DNA of 64,000 nt, taken from contig CM046354.1 of assembly GCA_025403435.1 (NCBI GenBank), forward strand, positions 17,238,424 to 17,302,423, read 5' to 3'. A model generated the notes under the pieces. That model was given only the letters and a program-made list of their open reading frames with translations, was not told the DNA's origin and did no database searches. Source of the DNA: Artocarpus heterophyllus. Its lineage: Eukaryota > Streptophyta > Magnoliopsida > Rosales > Moraceae. The position numbers were made by a program, and so were the translations under genes. Shown piece by piece: positions 23,435 to 36,300 of this stretch; position 1 is the stretch's first letter, and each line of letters opens with the position of its first letter.

Positions 23435-23642
23435 TGATGCTTACTGGAGTTTCACGGCGGATCAACACCATGTGCGGCTGCGCACGGTGCTCAGCTCTTC
23501 CCTGTTCGTCTCTGCCTGATCGGGCAGACATGCGACAAGAGGAGGGACGCTTCGAAGGTAAGGAAAGTACAAGTCAAACAACAAACAAGGGCTCTCGGAA
23601 GCTCAAGGCAGGAGTTGTTCGACAGAGAACGGGAACTTGTTA
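23435..23642 (-). repeat. Gypsy 5' LTR, truncated to 208 bp
   Basis: It matches 13341-13547 of the left LTR, including the CGGATCAACACCA and GTTCGTCTCTGCCTGATCGG segments. It stops abruptly at AACTTGTTA, so the outer two thirds, including the TATA box, are missing and AT-rich copia LTR follows directly. Confidence 0.85.
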
Positions 23643-23964
23643 CATTTAATTGAGCATTAGTTAATTAATTAATTGATTATATTTAATTAATGAGATTAAT
23701 TAAATATATTTTAAATTAATGAATTGATAATATTTTAATAATGAGATTATTTAAATGTAATTTTAATTTTTTGTGTGACGCATATGTGGTAGGACTATAT
23801 TTTGTCTTTTCCAACATGGACACAAAATTAAATAATTAATTGATTAATTCAAAAATAATTTTAAATAAGTATGATTTATTTATTGAATTAAATATATATG
23901 ATTTAAATTAATTATATATCTATATTATATATCCACACGTTCAGATTTGTTATTTAAACAAACC

Positions 23965-24006
<42 letters not shown>

Positions 24007-24643
24007 TCCCACGTTAAAGACTTGTTTTATAAACAAATCGATATGTCTATGTACATAAGTAACGTGAATCATGTTTTTATTTTGAATTTATATATATGAG
24101 ATATATGTATATATATATATATATATATACACACACGTGATTTGTTTAAAAAAAGGATATCCTTTCCCCATATATCTAATAGGATGGTTAAAATAAATTA
24201 AAATTAATTTAAAATTAATTAAAAAATAACTAACTGTTAAGATGTAAAAGATAGAGATAATAGTTTTCTCAATATAAATCTTTTCACGTAATTTTTACAA
24301 AATACTTAGAGAGAAAAAACTCAAAGTTCTTTCTTCGAAAAAAAAGGTCTACTATCTCATGTGTTGAATACATAGCAAATCCAGAAAAGTGTGAGGTTAA
24401 TTCTTTCTTGCAGTTTGACGCCCACTCGTCTTTCCATTGGTGTGGAGGCTTGGCTTGAAAGATCGTGGTGTCAAAGAGGAAAGCTAGAATACCTTGATAG
24501 ATCTTCAAGAGGTTTGTAAAAATTCTCTAAGCTTTCTTTTATTAATTAAAATTATATAGCTATTTCTGATCAACAAAGTTTTCAAAAATGTTTATTTGTC
24601 AACAATCCATCCATTCTGCTGCGTTTCATATTTAATTCCAACA
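23643..24643 (+). repeat. Copia element A: right part of the split 5' LTR
   Basis: AT-rich sequence with (TA)n runs at about 23965-24001 and 24103-24128 ends in TTCCAACA directly before a tRNA-Met-type primer site. Together with 12373-13340 it gives an LTR of about 1.97 kb, nearly the length of the element B LTRs (1993 and 2017 bp). Confidence 0.75.
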
Positions 24644-26425
24644 AATGGTATCAGAGCAGGTTACAACGTATATAATTTTAAGTAACAAGATTTTATTTTG
24701 ATAATATGTTATTGATACATGTTTGTGGGCACTTTGTATTTTTGTAATTTTTGTTCATATGATGAATGGTTATTTTTTAAATGAATTTTTGGTCGTTATT
24801 TATATGATACTTTTGGATCAGTAATTTTATTTCATTTTGATTAGATCAAATGTGTGTTAGCCTAAAGAGGGCATAGGCTTTTTGTAATTTGTTATTGTTA
24901 TTATTATTTTTTCTTTTTCAATTTTTTTACCTGCTACAGTTGTCTCTGTGTATTACATTAAACATTTCACGTGAACATAGAATGAAATGGAATCCTCCCA
25001 CTTTGCAGTACATTTATAAAAAAAAAATTAATAATAATAACACTCGCCGGTGAAGCGCCAGGCCTGTGATACTATATGAAACTATATATGTGCATGGGCC
25101 TCATATATATATATGTGTGTGTAGGTGTTACGTATAGCATTAAAAAAATGGTGACGCCAAACCCAATAGATTGCTGAGCCTGCTTAGAACATGGGCCATC
25201 ATTTTTTTTTTAAAGTAGCCAAGCGGTTTTTCTACTATAACCCACCTGGTAAAGTCTACCATAATAGAGCTAGGAATTATGTAATTACAAGAAGATCTTT
25301 GTAAGTTTTTTATCTTAATTTTTTTATAGGTTGTAATTTAATTATCTAAAAGGACTCGGTCAAAGATCCATTATTTGTTTTTATGCTATTATTTTATGTT
25401 ATAATTGTGATAACATGTTTATGCATTATAACATGTCATATAGGAAAGTACCCACTTATAGTTATTGTAACATAAAATGCATATACTTGCATATTATTTC
25501 ATTTTTGTATAAAGTTATTTATAAAATAATTTAATATGTAATGGAATTAATTTAATGAGATTACAATTAATTGGGTTGGTTCTATAGAATTTTAATTTAT
25601 TTTGTTAATCAACCATATAATGTGAATTTAGTTTCAATAGTTAAAACTTGGTAAAATTCACTTTAAGTTATTATCTAATTTTAAATTGTTTAATGTTAGG
25701 TAACTTAGATAATTCATAATAAATCTAGATTTTTAAAAAATCTAGTAATTTTTTTAAATGTAAATAGGATGGGATTCTGTTAACACAAAATATAAACTAG
25801 TAATTAAAATTTTTTTTATTTACTAAAATTATGAAACATTGGATGTTTTATTTGATAAAACACATCATCTTAAAATAATGAGTAAGAGAAGGTAATATGA
25901 CAATATAACCTATGGTCTCCACTATCAGTACAACACCGTGAGGTTTAAATAGCGCCTTGCAAGTCTTTGATTTCGTCCTCCCTACGGAAGGTGTCCATTT
26001 AAATCAACAACAAGGCTGGCTTCCAAGAGATTGGATTTTATAATGTATTTCAAAATTGACCTACCCAATAGAGGTAATTTTGAGTTAAGTTATTAGACTC
26101 TGAAATAGTAGGTTACACTCACAAAAATATAATTAATTTGTTAATTGTATCTCGACCAAAAATAAATGGTTACTAATAAATATAAAAAATATGAGATTTT
26201 TGAATATATTTATTAATTGAGAGTGTCTCAATTAAATTTATAAGAAATTTGACATACCTATGGTGGCACTTTATTTATTAAAAATTGAAAAATCGTGAAA
26301 TTAGTAAAATATTTTATGTGTTTTTCCATATGCATCATGCATCACGTTTATACTCCAAAATGTATATTTATGATATTTATGCAACCGTTTAATTTATATC
26401 ATTTATTTATTTATTACAGCAACCA
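24644..26425 (+). other. Copia element A primer-binding site and untranslated leader
   Basis: The primer site TGGTATCAGAGCAGG (24646-24660) is the initiator tRNA-Met complement of copia elements. About 1.77 kb of AT-rich noncoding leader follows before gag. Element B has a leader of similar length. Confidence 0.8.
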
Positions 26426-28903
26426 ATGTCTAATCCAATCATCACTATTCTCTCAAATGAAAAATTAACTAGAGATAATTTTGTCAAGTAGAAGAGTAAC
26501 ATAAATATTGTACTAATTTGCGAGAATTACAAGTTTGTCCTGACAGCGGAATGTCCTCCACCGCCTGCAGCCAATGCCTCTTGTGATGTATGAGAAGCAT
26601 ATGATCATTGGATCGAGGCAAATAACAAGGCCCGCTGCTTCCTTTTGGCTGGCATGTCTGACGTGCTTAGGATGAAGCACGAAAGCATGGAGACTGCTTA
26701 TAAGATAATACAGTCTCTATAAGACATGTTTGGCAAACCCTCTAAAAAGGCATGTCATGAAGCTGTTAAGGTTGTGATGAATGCCAAAATGAAGACAAGG
26801 GTTTCGGTCAGAGAACATGTTCTCAGCATAGTTAACTATCTCTATGAGGTCGAGGTAAACAGGGCGGTGATAGATGAAGCCACAGAAGTGGGGATGACTT
26901 TGGAAACCCTTTCCCCTGCGTTCCTTCAATTTAAGAGCAACTTTTTCATGAACAAGATGAAATATAACATGACAGAATTACTTAATGAGCTGCAAACCTT
27001 CGAGTCTATTTCAAAAAAAAAGACCAAAGAAGGTAAGACAAATGTTACAGAAGCTTAACCCTTTTCTTATGCTCAAAAGAACAGAAAGAGAAAGAAGAGA
27101 ACTGAAGAAAATGGTAAGTCTAAAAATGGAGGACAGTCAAAGAGGAACAAGAGCAACAACAACAAAAAGGGCTCAAAGCAAAGAAAGCCCAAACGAAAAT
27201 GTTTCTATTATGGTATAGTTGGGCACTAGAAGATAAACTGCAAGAAGTAGCTTCAGGAGCTCAAAAAAAAAAAGAAGAACAACGGTAAATCAGATTTACT
27301 TGTTTTAGAAGCTTGTTTAGTTGAAAATGACGCTTCACTTTGGATAATTGATCCAAGGGCAACTAACGATGTTTGTTCTTCTTTGTAGATGCTTAGTTCT
27401 TCAAGGGAGCTTACCGACGGGGAACAAACGATGAGAGTGGGAACGGGAACGGTTGTTTTGGCAAGAGCAGTGGGAGTAGTTAAACTTTATTTTAAAAATA
27501 GCTTTTTTAATATTGGACAATGTTTATTATATTCCTAGTTTTCATAGAAATTTGAATTATATTTCCAAGTTGTTTGAACAAACGTCTAATGATTCTTTTA
27601 ATGGTTATTATGCTAATATTTCTAGAAATTGTTTGAATATTTGTTTTGCACATCTGGAAAATAGGCTTTACACTGTGAGGCCCAACAAAAAATCACTGCT
27701 CAATATCAAAAAGTTCAAAGTTGAACAACCAAAGCCTAAAAGGCAAAAGGTTTCTTCAGATGATGAAACATACCTATGGCACCTTATATTAGGTCGTGTT
27801 AACCTTAATAGGATTAACAGACTAGTAAAGGATGGTCCTTTGGGAGGACTAAAAGTTAGTTTTCTGCCAGTTTGTGAATCTTGTCTTAAAGGTGAAATAA
27901 CTAATAGATTTTTTTCTACGAAAAACGAAAGGGCTAAGGAACCACTTGAGCTAATACATTCGGATGTTTGTGGTCCATTGAATGTACAAGCACGTGGTGG
28001 TTATGAATATTTCGTCACATTTATTGACGATTATTCGAGGTATGGATACATGTACCTAATGCAAAAGAAATCTAAAACTTTAGAAAGTTTAAAGAATTCC
28101 AAGCAGAAGTTGAAAAGCAATCAGGAAAGACGGTGAAGACTCTTCAATTTGATCAAGGAGGGAATACCTTGATATTGACTTCAAGTACTATTTGATAGAA
28201 CATAGTATTCTATCACAACTCACCGCACCTGGAACACCACAATAGAACGGTGTTGCAGAGAGAAGAAATTGGACGTTGCTTGATATGGTGAGATCCATGC
28301 TCAGGTACTCATCATTACCCACTTCATTCTAGGGATATGCGCTACAAACTGCAGTATATCTTCTAAACATGGTTCTATCTAAGTCTATTCTAAAAACAAA
28401 CTTAGAGTTATGAAATGGTCGTAAACCTAATATGTGACATATCGTATATGAGACTGTCTAACACATGTATTAAAAGAAAAGACCGAGAAGCTAGAATCGT
28501 GTTTTGAAGTATGCTTGTTTGTAGGATACCCAAAGGGGACGAGGGGAGGATTATTTTATAGTCCACAAGAAAAAAAGGTATTTGTGTCGACAAATGCTAC
28601 TTTTCTCGAGAATGGTTACATGATAAACTATAAATCTCATAGCAAAGTTGTACTTGAAGAGTTACTTTCTGATCAAATCAGACCACAACTAATAACCATT
28701 GTTGAAGGACAAGATAAGGAGACCACATCACCAGATCAGGATGTCAGACCACCTTGATGTAGTGGGAGGGTGGTGAGACCACTTGCTCACTACAAGGAAA
28801 TTGGAGAAGCACATGTTGCTATCTCTGATAATGGTGAGGATGATCCATTGACAAATCATCATGCAATGGAAGATTCTAATAAGGAGAAATGGCTGATGGC
28901 TAT
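26426..28903 (+). pseudogene. Copia element A gag, protease and integrase remnant
   Basis: Gag starts at the ATG at 26426 and keeps a copia gag pattern (ECPPPPAANAS, FLLAGMSDVL, MTLETLSPAFLQFKSN). The zinc knuckle near 27200 is damaged (CFYY, then a stop after GH). The protease triad region reads IIDPRATND instead of the usual D-S-G. Integrase follows (27513-28400): the zinc region has LGRVNLNR, so a conserved His is lost, while the first acidic block (HSDVCGPLN), the second and the C-terminal NGVAERRNW are visible. The integrase-RT linker ends at 28903, where element B interrupts. Many stops are TAG/TAA at expected Gln or Trp codons. Confidence 0.85.
28899..28903. repeat. Left target site duplication of element B (GCTAT)
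   Basis: GCTAT directly precedes the 5' LTR and is repeated directly after the 3' LTR at 38630-38634. The 5-bp length is normal for copia integrase. Confidence 0.9.
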
Positions 28904-30920
28904 TGTTAGACATGTATGCCTAAAGGAGTAAACATGTAATATGTTTTTGGAGACATATTTACCAATAAAGAATTTATTCATTATTAATATACCAAATCTT
29001 GTCCTCTTTACATTCATATTTGTTGAATATATGTTAAGCAAACAATAGTATGAGACTGTCAGTCTAAACCTTTAAGAATTAGGCATATGATGGACAGATT
29101 ATGCGAAAGACACGATTCTTAAGGTGATAGTCTAAGTCATAAGATCCGCAATCGAGGGAAATAAAGTTGGGCGCTTTATTCATGAAAAGATTATTATGTT
29201 GTCTATATCGCTATTAGGAGATGGTTTGTCTTGACCATCGGAGGTGGACTCTGTGAATAGAAACATTGACACATTGTCATAGGTGATGATGTATTGGATT
29301 GGGACATAAAGTGAATTGATCTAGATTAATAATTCTGTCTCGGTAAATCGATTCACTTTAGACAATCATTTGTATTGTATCTTAATTCTGAGATAAATAG
29401 TGGACTCGTTGTCTTGACTTATGTCTTTTAATACACTAAAGAGTGACACCCACATTTTAATAATGGTATGCATGCCGGTACGTTGGAGGCATGACTCTTG
29501 ATAACGTAGACTTGTTATTCATAGATATGGAATCCATAGCTCCTCTTTAGGAGTAGTGATATCCTCTTATATGTGTTATCCTGTCATTGGAAAACTGAAG
29601 CACTCAACCATTTGGATACATAGGTATAACCGAATGGTATACCGTCTTTGGATGGTAATTTTTCGATGGTCAGATAATGGAACGTAAGATAAAAATAGTC
29701 GGGAAGGTAAGACAAAACTTGTCCTTAAGCCAATTATAAATAATCCTATGAGAATACGATACACTATGATATGTCATTGAGAGTTAGCTATACGGGCTTC
29801 GTTATTCTATGTAGTTCGAGAGTGTAGCTCCAAGCTTTTAGTGGAGTAGCGTTGAAGTTAATAATTATGAAATATATATCTAAGATATTAGGTTTCATAA
29901 TTATTAGGAGCTTGAACTATATAGGTCTATTTGGTCCCCCTTTGCTAGCTCACAACATCTGTAACGATACGACGTGCTTTTCCAATAATTGGTGACTTAT
30001 GTCAGGTTTATCAGATTGGCTAAAATTTGAAAGAATCAAATAATTCATGTTTGTTTATCGGTTGAATTAATTTTGTGATAAAATTGATTTAAGATAAACT
30101 TGTTGAATTATTGAGATCAGATAATTCTTGTCTATTTATCAGTTGATTTAATTTTTGAATGAAATTAGATCAAGATAAACTTGTAGAATTATTAGGATTT
30201 CATTTATTTTTTTAGAGATTATCTAGATAAAGTTGTTTTAATTAGATAACTTTTCTATTGGGTTATTTAAATTAAAACTAAGACTTTATCCTATAGAATC
30301 TTAGGTGGAAAATAAAAGATTCGCTGAGATTTTTTTTTCCGGCAGTTCGGCATGCCGATCCTCAAGTTCGGCCTGCCGATGGGGCAAGTTTGGCTTGCCA
30401 ATGCGCAAAGGATAAAATCACACGTTTTACGCAGATTTTATCAGATATTGATCCGAATTTGATTATGATTCAAATTTTTAAGACCTAATTTGATAAGAAA
30501 TGACCCTAGACCCAATCTCTATAAATAGGGAATAAGTTTCAAGAGTTAATTAGATCAATTGAGATATTAAGAGTGATACTCTACTGGTGAAAATCTAAAA
30601 ACTCCCTAAGAGCTCTTGTTCACAAATCACGAACACTAGCTTTAGGCTTTTCTCAATTGGTTGGAAGGAGAGTCATCTAGTGGAAGAGCTATACGTGTGA
30701 GCCCACACTCACTCCAATCGTGGATAGAGAATAGCAAAGAATACCAGTTGGTTGAGGCTCTTCTGGAACATTACTTCTTTTCACAGATTGCGAGAGTTCT
30801 TTGGCATTCAAAAATTAGTAAGATCTGGTTAATTTATGCATATAGCATGTCAAACTTGTGTTATAGAAAATATTCTGATATAAATTTTTTAAAATTCTGC
30901 TGGCTACTATTTTTTCAATA
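28904..30920 (+). repeat. Element B 5' LTR
   Basis: It starts TGTTAGACATG and ends TCAATA, where the 3' LTR still has CCAACA, so its terminal CA has mutated. It contains three palindromic motifs at 30344-30402 that the 3' LTR has only twice. Total 2017 bp. Confidence 0.92.
30344..30402. repeat. Palindrome cluster in the element B 5' LTR
   Basis: Three copies of the GTTCGGCNNGCCGAAC-type palindrome have cores GGCATGCC (30349-30356), GGCCTGCC (30370-30377) and GGCTTGCC (30392-30399). Centre spacing is 21 and 22 bp. The surrounding LTR is AT-rich. Confidence 0.85.
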
Positions 30921-32527
30921 ATTGGTATCAGAGACAGGTTTTTACGTAAGTATACGAGTTTATGATCATGCTATATGTATAAATTATGTGATCTTGATCT
31001 CTCCTATGCTTGAATTTAATTTTATAGAGAGTTGGTACTCTAGGTTTCTATATAATTTTATGTTGTCATGGATTATATGGTGAATGTTTATTAATTATGG
31101 TTGATTAAATTATTATTTAATTATTTATTAATTAATTAATTTCTACCAGTTATGGTTCCTTAGAGGTTAGAATGTGTATATAGGTTTTTTATGTAATTAG
31201 ATGGCAGACTATCATCTCCATCTAGGAATTATTATTTATTTTTAAATTTGTAAAAATTTTGTAATTAAATAATTATTCGGAGAAGACGGATGTAGTAGCA
31301 GATCTAGAAGAAGGATGATGGCGCACCCAGGTATTTCCTGAGTCTCTAATTTTATATTTTTGAATTGTTGAAAATAGAATTGATGAATTGCATTAAAAAT
31401 TGTATTTTCTAGAATGTGTGATTTCTGCTCGGTCGGCATGCCGAACCCTCCAGTTCGGCAGGCCGTCAATGGGGCAGAAATCAGGTGGCTCTGGCGGCAG
31501 GCCAAACTTTTAGTTCGGCAGGCCGATGGGTCATGACTGGCAAGCCGATCACCCAGATCAACTTGTCGGCAGAGAGTTGGAAATTTTTCCAGAAAAGGTG
31601 TAGTTTTCGGTGCAGTTTTAATTTTATTTTTGAGACAATTTTGAGAAACATTAAATTTGGATATGACTGGAAATATGAAGTATTCGATTCATGCGGGATT
31701 GATGACTTGAAGATAGGCATTACATGAAGAAGGATACAACTTGAGGATTCAAGGATGAAGAATCGATAATATGTCTCGATTATTCTTTTGTAATCTTAGT
31801 TTTCTATTATCTAAGGTGGAACCATAATATTATGGTTATTTATTATTTTGCTTGTAACTTTGCTTGTATGCATTATAATATGATTTGCCATGTATATTGA
31901 TAACATGTCATATAGAATAGGGAGTGCCGCTCATATTAAAATTGTTCATGCATGTTCTTAAAATAAAACCTTGATTTCAAAAGAATTGAGTGGGAGAAGG
32001 TTTTCGAAGAGAGAACCTACGGCCTTCATCGTTGGTCCATAGGAAGAACATAGTGGTCCCGACCCCTAGGAAGGGATTTCTATCATGTACCAGATTGGAT
32101 CTCTGAGAGGATAAGGTATTTTAGCATGATTTATGGTTGCACACCCTTAGGTGGTCATTATAAATCATGGATAAAATATTGAAATGATGGTCATACACTC
32201 ATGTTAATTTTATTATTAACCTCTCCTAGGAGCTCTGTTAATAAAATTAATGGTCAAAGAAACAATTATTAATATATGCTAGATCATACGGGTCTTGGAT
32301 GGCATATATTAATTAGGAGGGGATCCGTGTTCCTAATTGAGTTTGGCATGACTCCTCTAGGAGCTTGTTGAATTCTGAGTTGGGAATTATCGTTGTAAGG
32401 TTATGATATTTTCAAGGTTTTGACACATAAACACATTTGTATATTTTTACATGACCGTGTTATCTTATTAAATTATTATTGTGTGTTTGCTTATGTTTAG
32501 TGTATGATTCTTTATTATAGATTAAAA
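30921..32527 (+). other. Element B primer-binding site and leader
   Basis: The primer site TTGGTATCAGAGACAGG follows the LTR directly and has changed in its last bases. The leader is noncoding and carries five GC-rich palindromes at 31431-31549. Short open stretches on both strands near 31240-31730 are produced by that cluster and have no family match. Confidence 0.8.
31431..31549. repeat. Palindrome cluster in the element B leader
   Basis: Five copies have cores at 31435-31442, 31457-31464, 31496-31503, 31517-31524 and 31539-31546. Centre spacings are 22, 39, 21 and 22 bp. Most read GGCAGGCC. Confidence 0.85.
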
Positions 32528-33370
32528 ATGTCTAAAAACGCTTTATCTTCAATACTTGACAAAACCTATAAACTGGAGATAATTATAATGATTGGAAACG
32601 AAACCTGGATATCGTCCTTTTCTTTGAGAAACTGAAATTTATGCTGACAACCCGTTGTCCTCCCGAGCCTACGGGAGATTCCACTAATGAGCAATTCCAA
32701 GCATATGATCACTGGAAAGATACAAATGATCAGGTCGGCTGCTATGTTATGGTTAGCATGAATAACATGGTGTAGGCTTAACATCAGGATTATGAGACTG
32801 CGAAGTAGATCTTGGATAATCTTGAAGACATGTTTGGAGGCTAGGCCATAAAAAGGCAACAAGGGGCGCTTTGGAAACTTCTTAACTATAGACAGAGGCC
32901 GGGAACATCTATAAAGGAGCACATGATGTTGGTCATGGGTTACCTTGCTGAGGTACAAACCAATAGAGCCGACATCAATGTTGAAACTCAGATGACTATG
33001 GTCTTTGAGACTCTATCAAAGAAAATTGTTCCATTTAGAGCTACTTTTAATTTAAGCAATAGGTGGTATATGACCTTAACAGAATTAATGAAACAGTTAC
33101 AAGAGTTCAAATTGCTGATCAGGGAGTCTCCTGTTGGTGGTGAGGCCAATTTGGCGGTTGCTTTTGGTTCCAATCCCAACTCTGGGAATGGAAAAAACAA
33201 TGGGTCAAGAATGGGAAGTCTTCTATTCCTGTTAACAACAAGAGCAAGAAGAAGAAGAAGAAGAACCCAAAGAAGGTTAAGTGCTTCTTTTGCGGGAAGG
33301 TCAGGCACATAAAGAAGCATTACAAGGACTTCATTTCCAAAGAAGGTAGGTGTGATCTTCTATATTTAGA
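32528..33370 (+). pseudogene. Element B gag remnant
   Basis: The ATG at 32528 opens the gag frame, which shifts about 50 bases in. The domain continues with LKFMLTTRCPPEPTGD, YDHWKDTNDQ, then ADINVETQMTMVFETLS. Four stops near 32770-32850 stand at expected Gln positions. A zinc knuckle at about 33280 reads CFFCGKVRHIKKHY, its last Cys replaced by Tyr. A Lys/Arg-rich tract precedes it. Confidence 0.85.
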
Positions 33371-36300
33371 AACTTGTTTGGTTGAGGAATCCAGTGACAT
33401 TTGGGTCATAGATTTCGGTGCAACTAATCATGTTTGTGTTTCTCTACAGGAGTTAAAAGAAACGAGAAGTCTGCTACATGAAGACTTCACGCTTCGGATG
33501 GGCGATAGATCCTTGGTCTCAGCGGAAGCAGTGGAAGATGTCCATCTTTATTTTGATAATTATAGGAATTTAATTTTGTGAAATCGTTTTTATGTTCCTA
33601 AATTTAAAAGGAATTTAATTTATGTAGCTTGTTTATTTAAATACTCCTATTTGGTTTCTTTTAATAATAAAGTAGTAATTCGTAAAAATAAATCTTTTAT
33701 CTGTTCTGGATGGATGCAAAATAATCTATATTTTATCAAACCTAAGATGGACTTATTGCTTAATGTTGAGATGAATGATAATAACTCTAAAAGACTTAAA
33801 ACTTCTCACTCTAATAAGACTTATCTTTGGCATTTGCGCCTTGGTCATATTAACCTGAATAGGATTCAAAGGCTGGTAAGGGATGGACATTTAAGTCACT
33901 TAAAGGTGGAATCTATACCTCAATGTGAATCTTGTTTGGAGGGTAAAATGACCAAAAGACCATTCGGGTCTAAAGGCAATAGGACCGAAGGGGTTCTAGA
34001 ACTTGTGCATAGTGATGTTTACGGACCGATGAACATCTGGGCACGAGGAGGGTATGAGTACTTCGTCACTTTTATCAACGATTACTCAAGATATAGGTAT
34101 GTGTACCTGATGCACCACAAAAGCAAAACTTTTGACAAGTTCAAGGAGTTTTGGGCTGAAGTGGAAAAATAATTGGGTAGACCCATAAAGGCACTTCAAT
34201 CCGACCGAGGTGGAGAATACCTTTCTGATGAGTTCTTGGGACACTTATTAGAGAATGAGATTTTATCCCATTTGACTACGCCGGGCACTCCGCAGTAGAA
34301 TGGAGTAGCAGAGAGAAGGAATAGGACTTTATTGGACATGGTCAGGTCCATGATGAGTTATTCATCATTGCCTTTATCCTTTTGGGGATATGCACTACAA
34401 ACTGCATGTTATCTTTTGAACAATGTGCCTTCAAAATCAATCCCTAAAACTCCTCATGAGTTGTGGATCGGTAGGAAGACATCCTTAAACCATATTCGCA
34501 TATGGGGATGTTCGGCTCATGTCTTATTTAAGGATGCGAATAAGTTGGAAGCACGTTTAGAAGTTTGTGTTTTTGTAGGATATCCAAAAGGGACTAAAGG
34601 GGTATTTCTATAACCCAAAGGAAAATAAAGTCATGGTTTCAACTAATGAAACTTTCCTTGAGGAGAGTTACATGGACGACTTTAAACCTCGAAGCAAAGT
34701 GGTGCTTGAGGAGTTAAGGAGTGATCCGATCACTCTGGAGGTTCCGAATGAAACTATTCCGATCAGTGTAGAAAAACCAAACGAACCTGAACAACAACCT
34801 AAGGGGCTTCGGCGTAGTGGGAGGATCGTACGTCAACCTGAGAGGTATATGTTCAATGGGGAGGTCTTCTTGGCTGAACCGGATGAACATGATAGGGATC
34901 CTTATACTTACGCAGAGGCTATGGAGGATGTTGATTCAAAACTTTGGACAGAGGCCATGAACACAAAGATGAAGTCTATGGAGACTAATCAGGTCTAGGA
35001 GCTTGTGGATCTTCCCGAAGGGGTAAAACCCATAGGGTGTAAGTGGATCTACAAGAGGAAAAGAGGAGTGGATGGAAAGGTCAAAACTTTGGATAGAGGC
35101 CATGAACACAGAGATGAAGTCTATGGAGACTAATCAGATCTAGGAGCTTGTGGATCTTCCCGAAGGGGTAAAACCTATAGGCTGTAAGTGGATCTACAAG
35201 AGGAAAAGATGAGTGGATGGAAAGGGCAAAACCTTTAAGGCTAGACTGGTAGCTAAGGGTTATACGCAAAAGGAATGAATCGATTATGAGGAAACCTTTT
35301 TACCTGTAGCCATGCTCAAGTCCATCCGGATTCTCTTGTCCATAGCTGCCGCTCTCGACTACGAGATTTGACAGATGGATGTCAAGACGACTTTTCTGAA
35401 TGACTATCTTGATGAGTCCATTTATGTAGAATAGCCAGATAGGTTCAAGGTCAAGGGTCAAGATGGTAAGGTTTGTAAGCTGCTAAAGTCAATTTATGGA
35501 CTTAAGCAAGCTTCCCGTTCTTGGAACATAAGATTTGATTAGGTGATCAAGACTTATGGGTTCTCACAAAATGTGGATGAGCCATGTGTTTACAAATACA
35601 TTAAGGATGTGAATGTGGTTTTTCTACTGCTCTATGTATATGACATTCTGCTAATTGGCAATGACATTGGGGCATTGTCATCGGTCAAATTATAGTTGAC
35701 CAAGCAGTTTGACATGAAGGACTTGGGTGACGCTAATTTTGTTGTTGGTATCCAGATCTTTCGGGATAGGAAGAACAAAATGATAGCTTTGTCCTAGGCC
35801 GACTACATAGATAAAATTCTCAAGAGGTTTGCAATGTAGGATTCCAAGAAAGGTGGGCAACCATCTAGGTCTGGAATTACTCTTTCTAAGAAAGACTCTC
35901 CAAAGTCTGAGGAAGAAAGAGAATACATGAAGAAGGTGCCTTATGCTTCGGTAGTGGGTAGTCTCATGTATGCCATGCTTTGTACACGACCGGATATTTG
36001 TTATGCGATCGGGATTGTAAGTCGATTTCAGGTGGGTCCAAGATCAAACCACTTGGTTGCGGTTAAGCATATTTTCAAGTACCTGAGAAGGACTCAAGGG
36101 TATATGCTTGTGTATTCAGGTGAGGACTTGACTCCTCTAGGATATATTGACTCAGATTTTCAATCCTGTCTGGACTCTAGGAAATCGACTTCGGGTTTTG
36201 TGTTTACTCTGGGCAGAAGTGCCATCAGTTGGAGAAGTGTGAAGTAAGATTGCACTTCTGATTCAACGATGGAGGCCGAGTATGTGGCAGCTAGTGATGC

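Larger units (their letters stand above)
13341..23642 (-). mobile_element. Ty3/gypsy Tat-type retrotransposon inserted in copia LTR A
   Basis: The element lies on the minus strand. Reading from its own 5' end (right) to 3' end (left) it has a truncated 5' LTR, a primer-site region (23412-23434), gag, protease, RT, RNase H, a second RNase H, integrase, a polypurine tract, an accessory ORF in the opposite direction and a 3' LTR. Two consecutive RNase H domains and an antisense accessory ORF are marks of the Tat lineage. The two LTRs share about 207 bp in direct orientation, both starting TGATGCTTAC (13341 and 23435). All ORFs are broken. No target duplication can be scored because the right LTR is incomplete. 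Confidence 0.88.

Noticed and set aside
32988..33320. Minus-strand open frames across element B gag
   Set aside because: They are antisense shadows of the Lys-rich gag tail and read as Leu/Phe-rich sequence.
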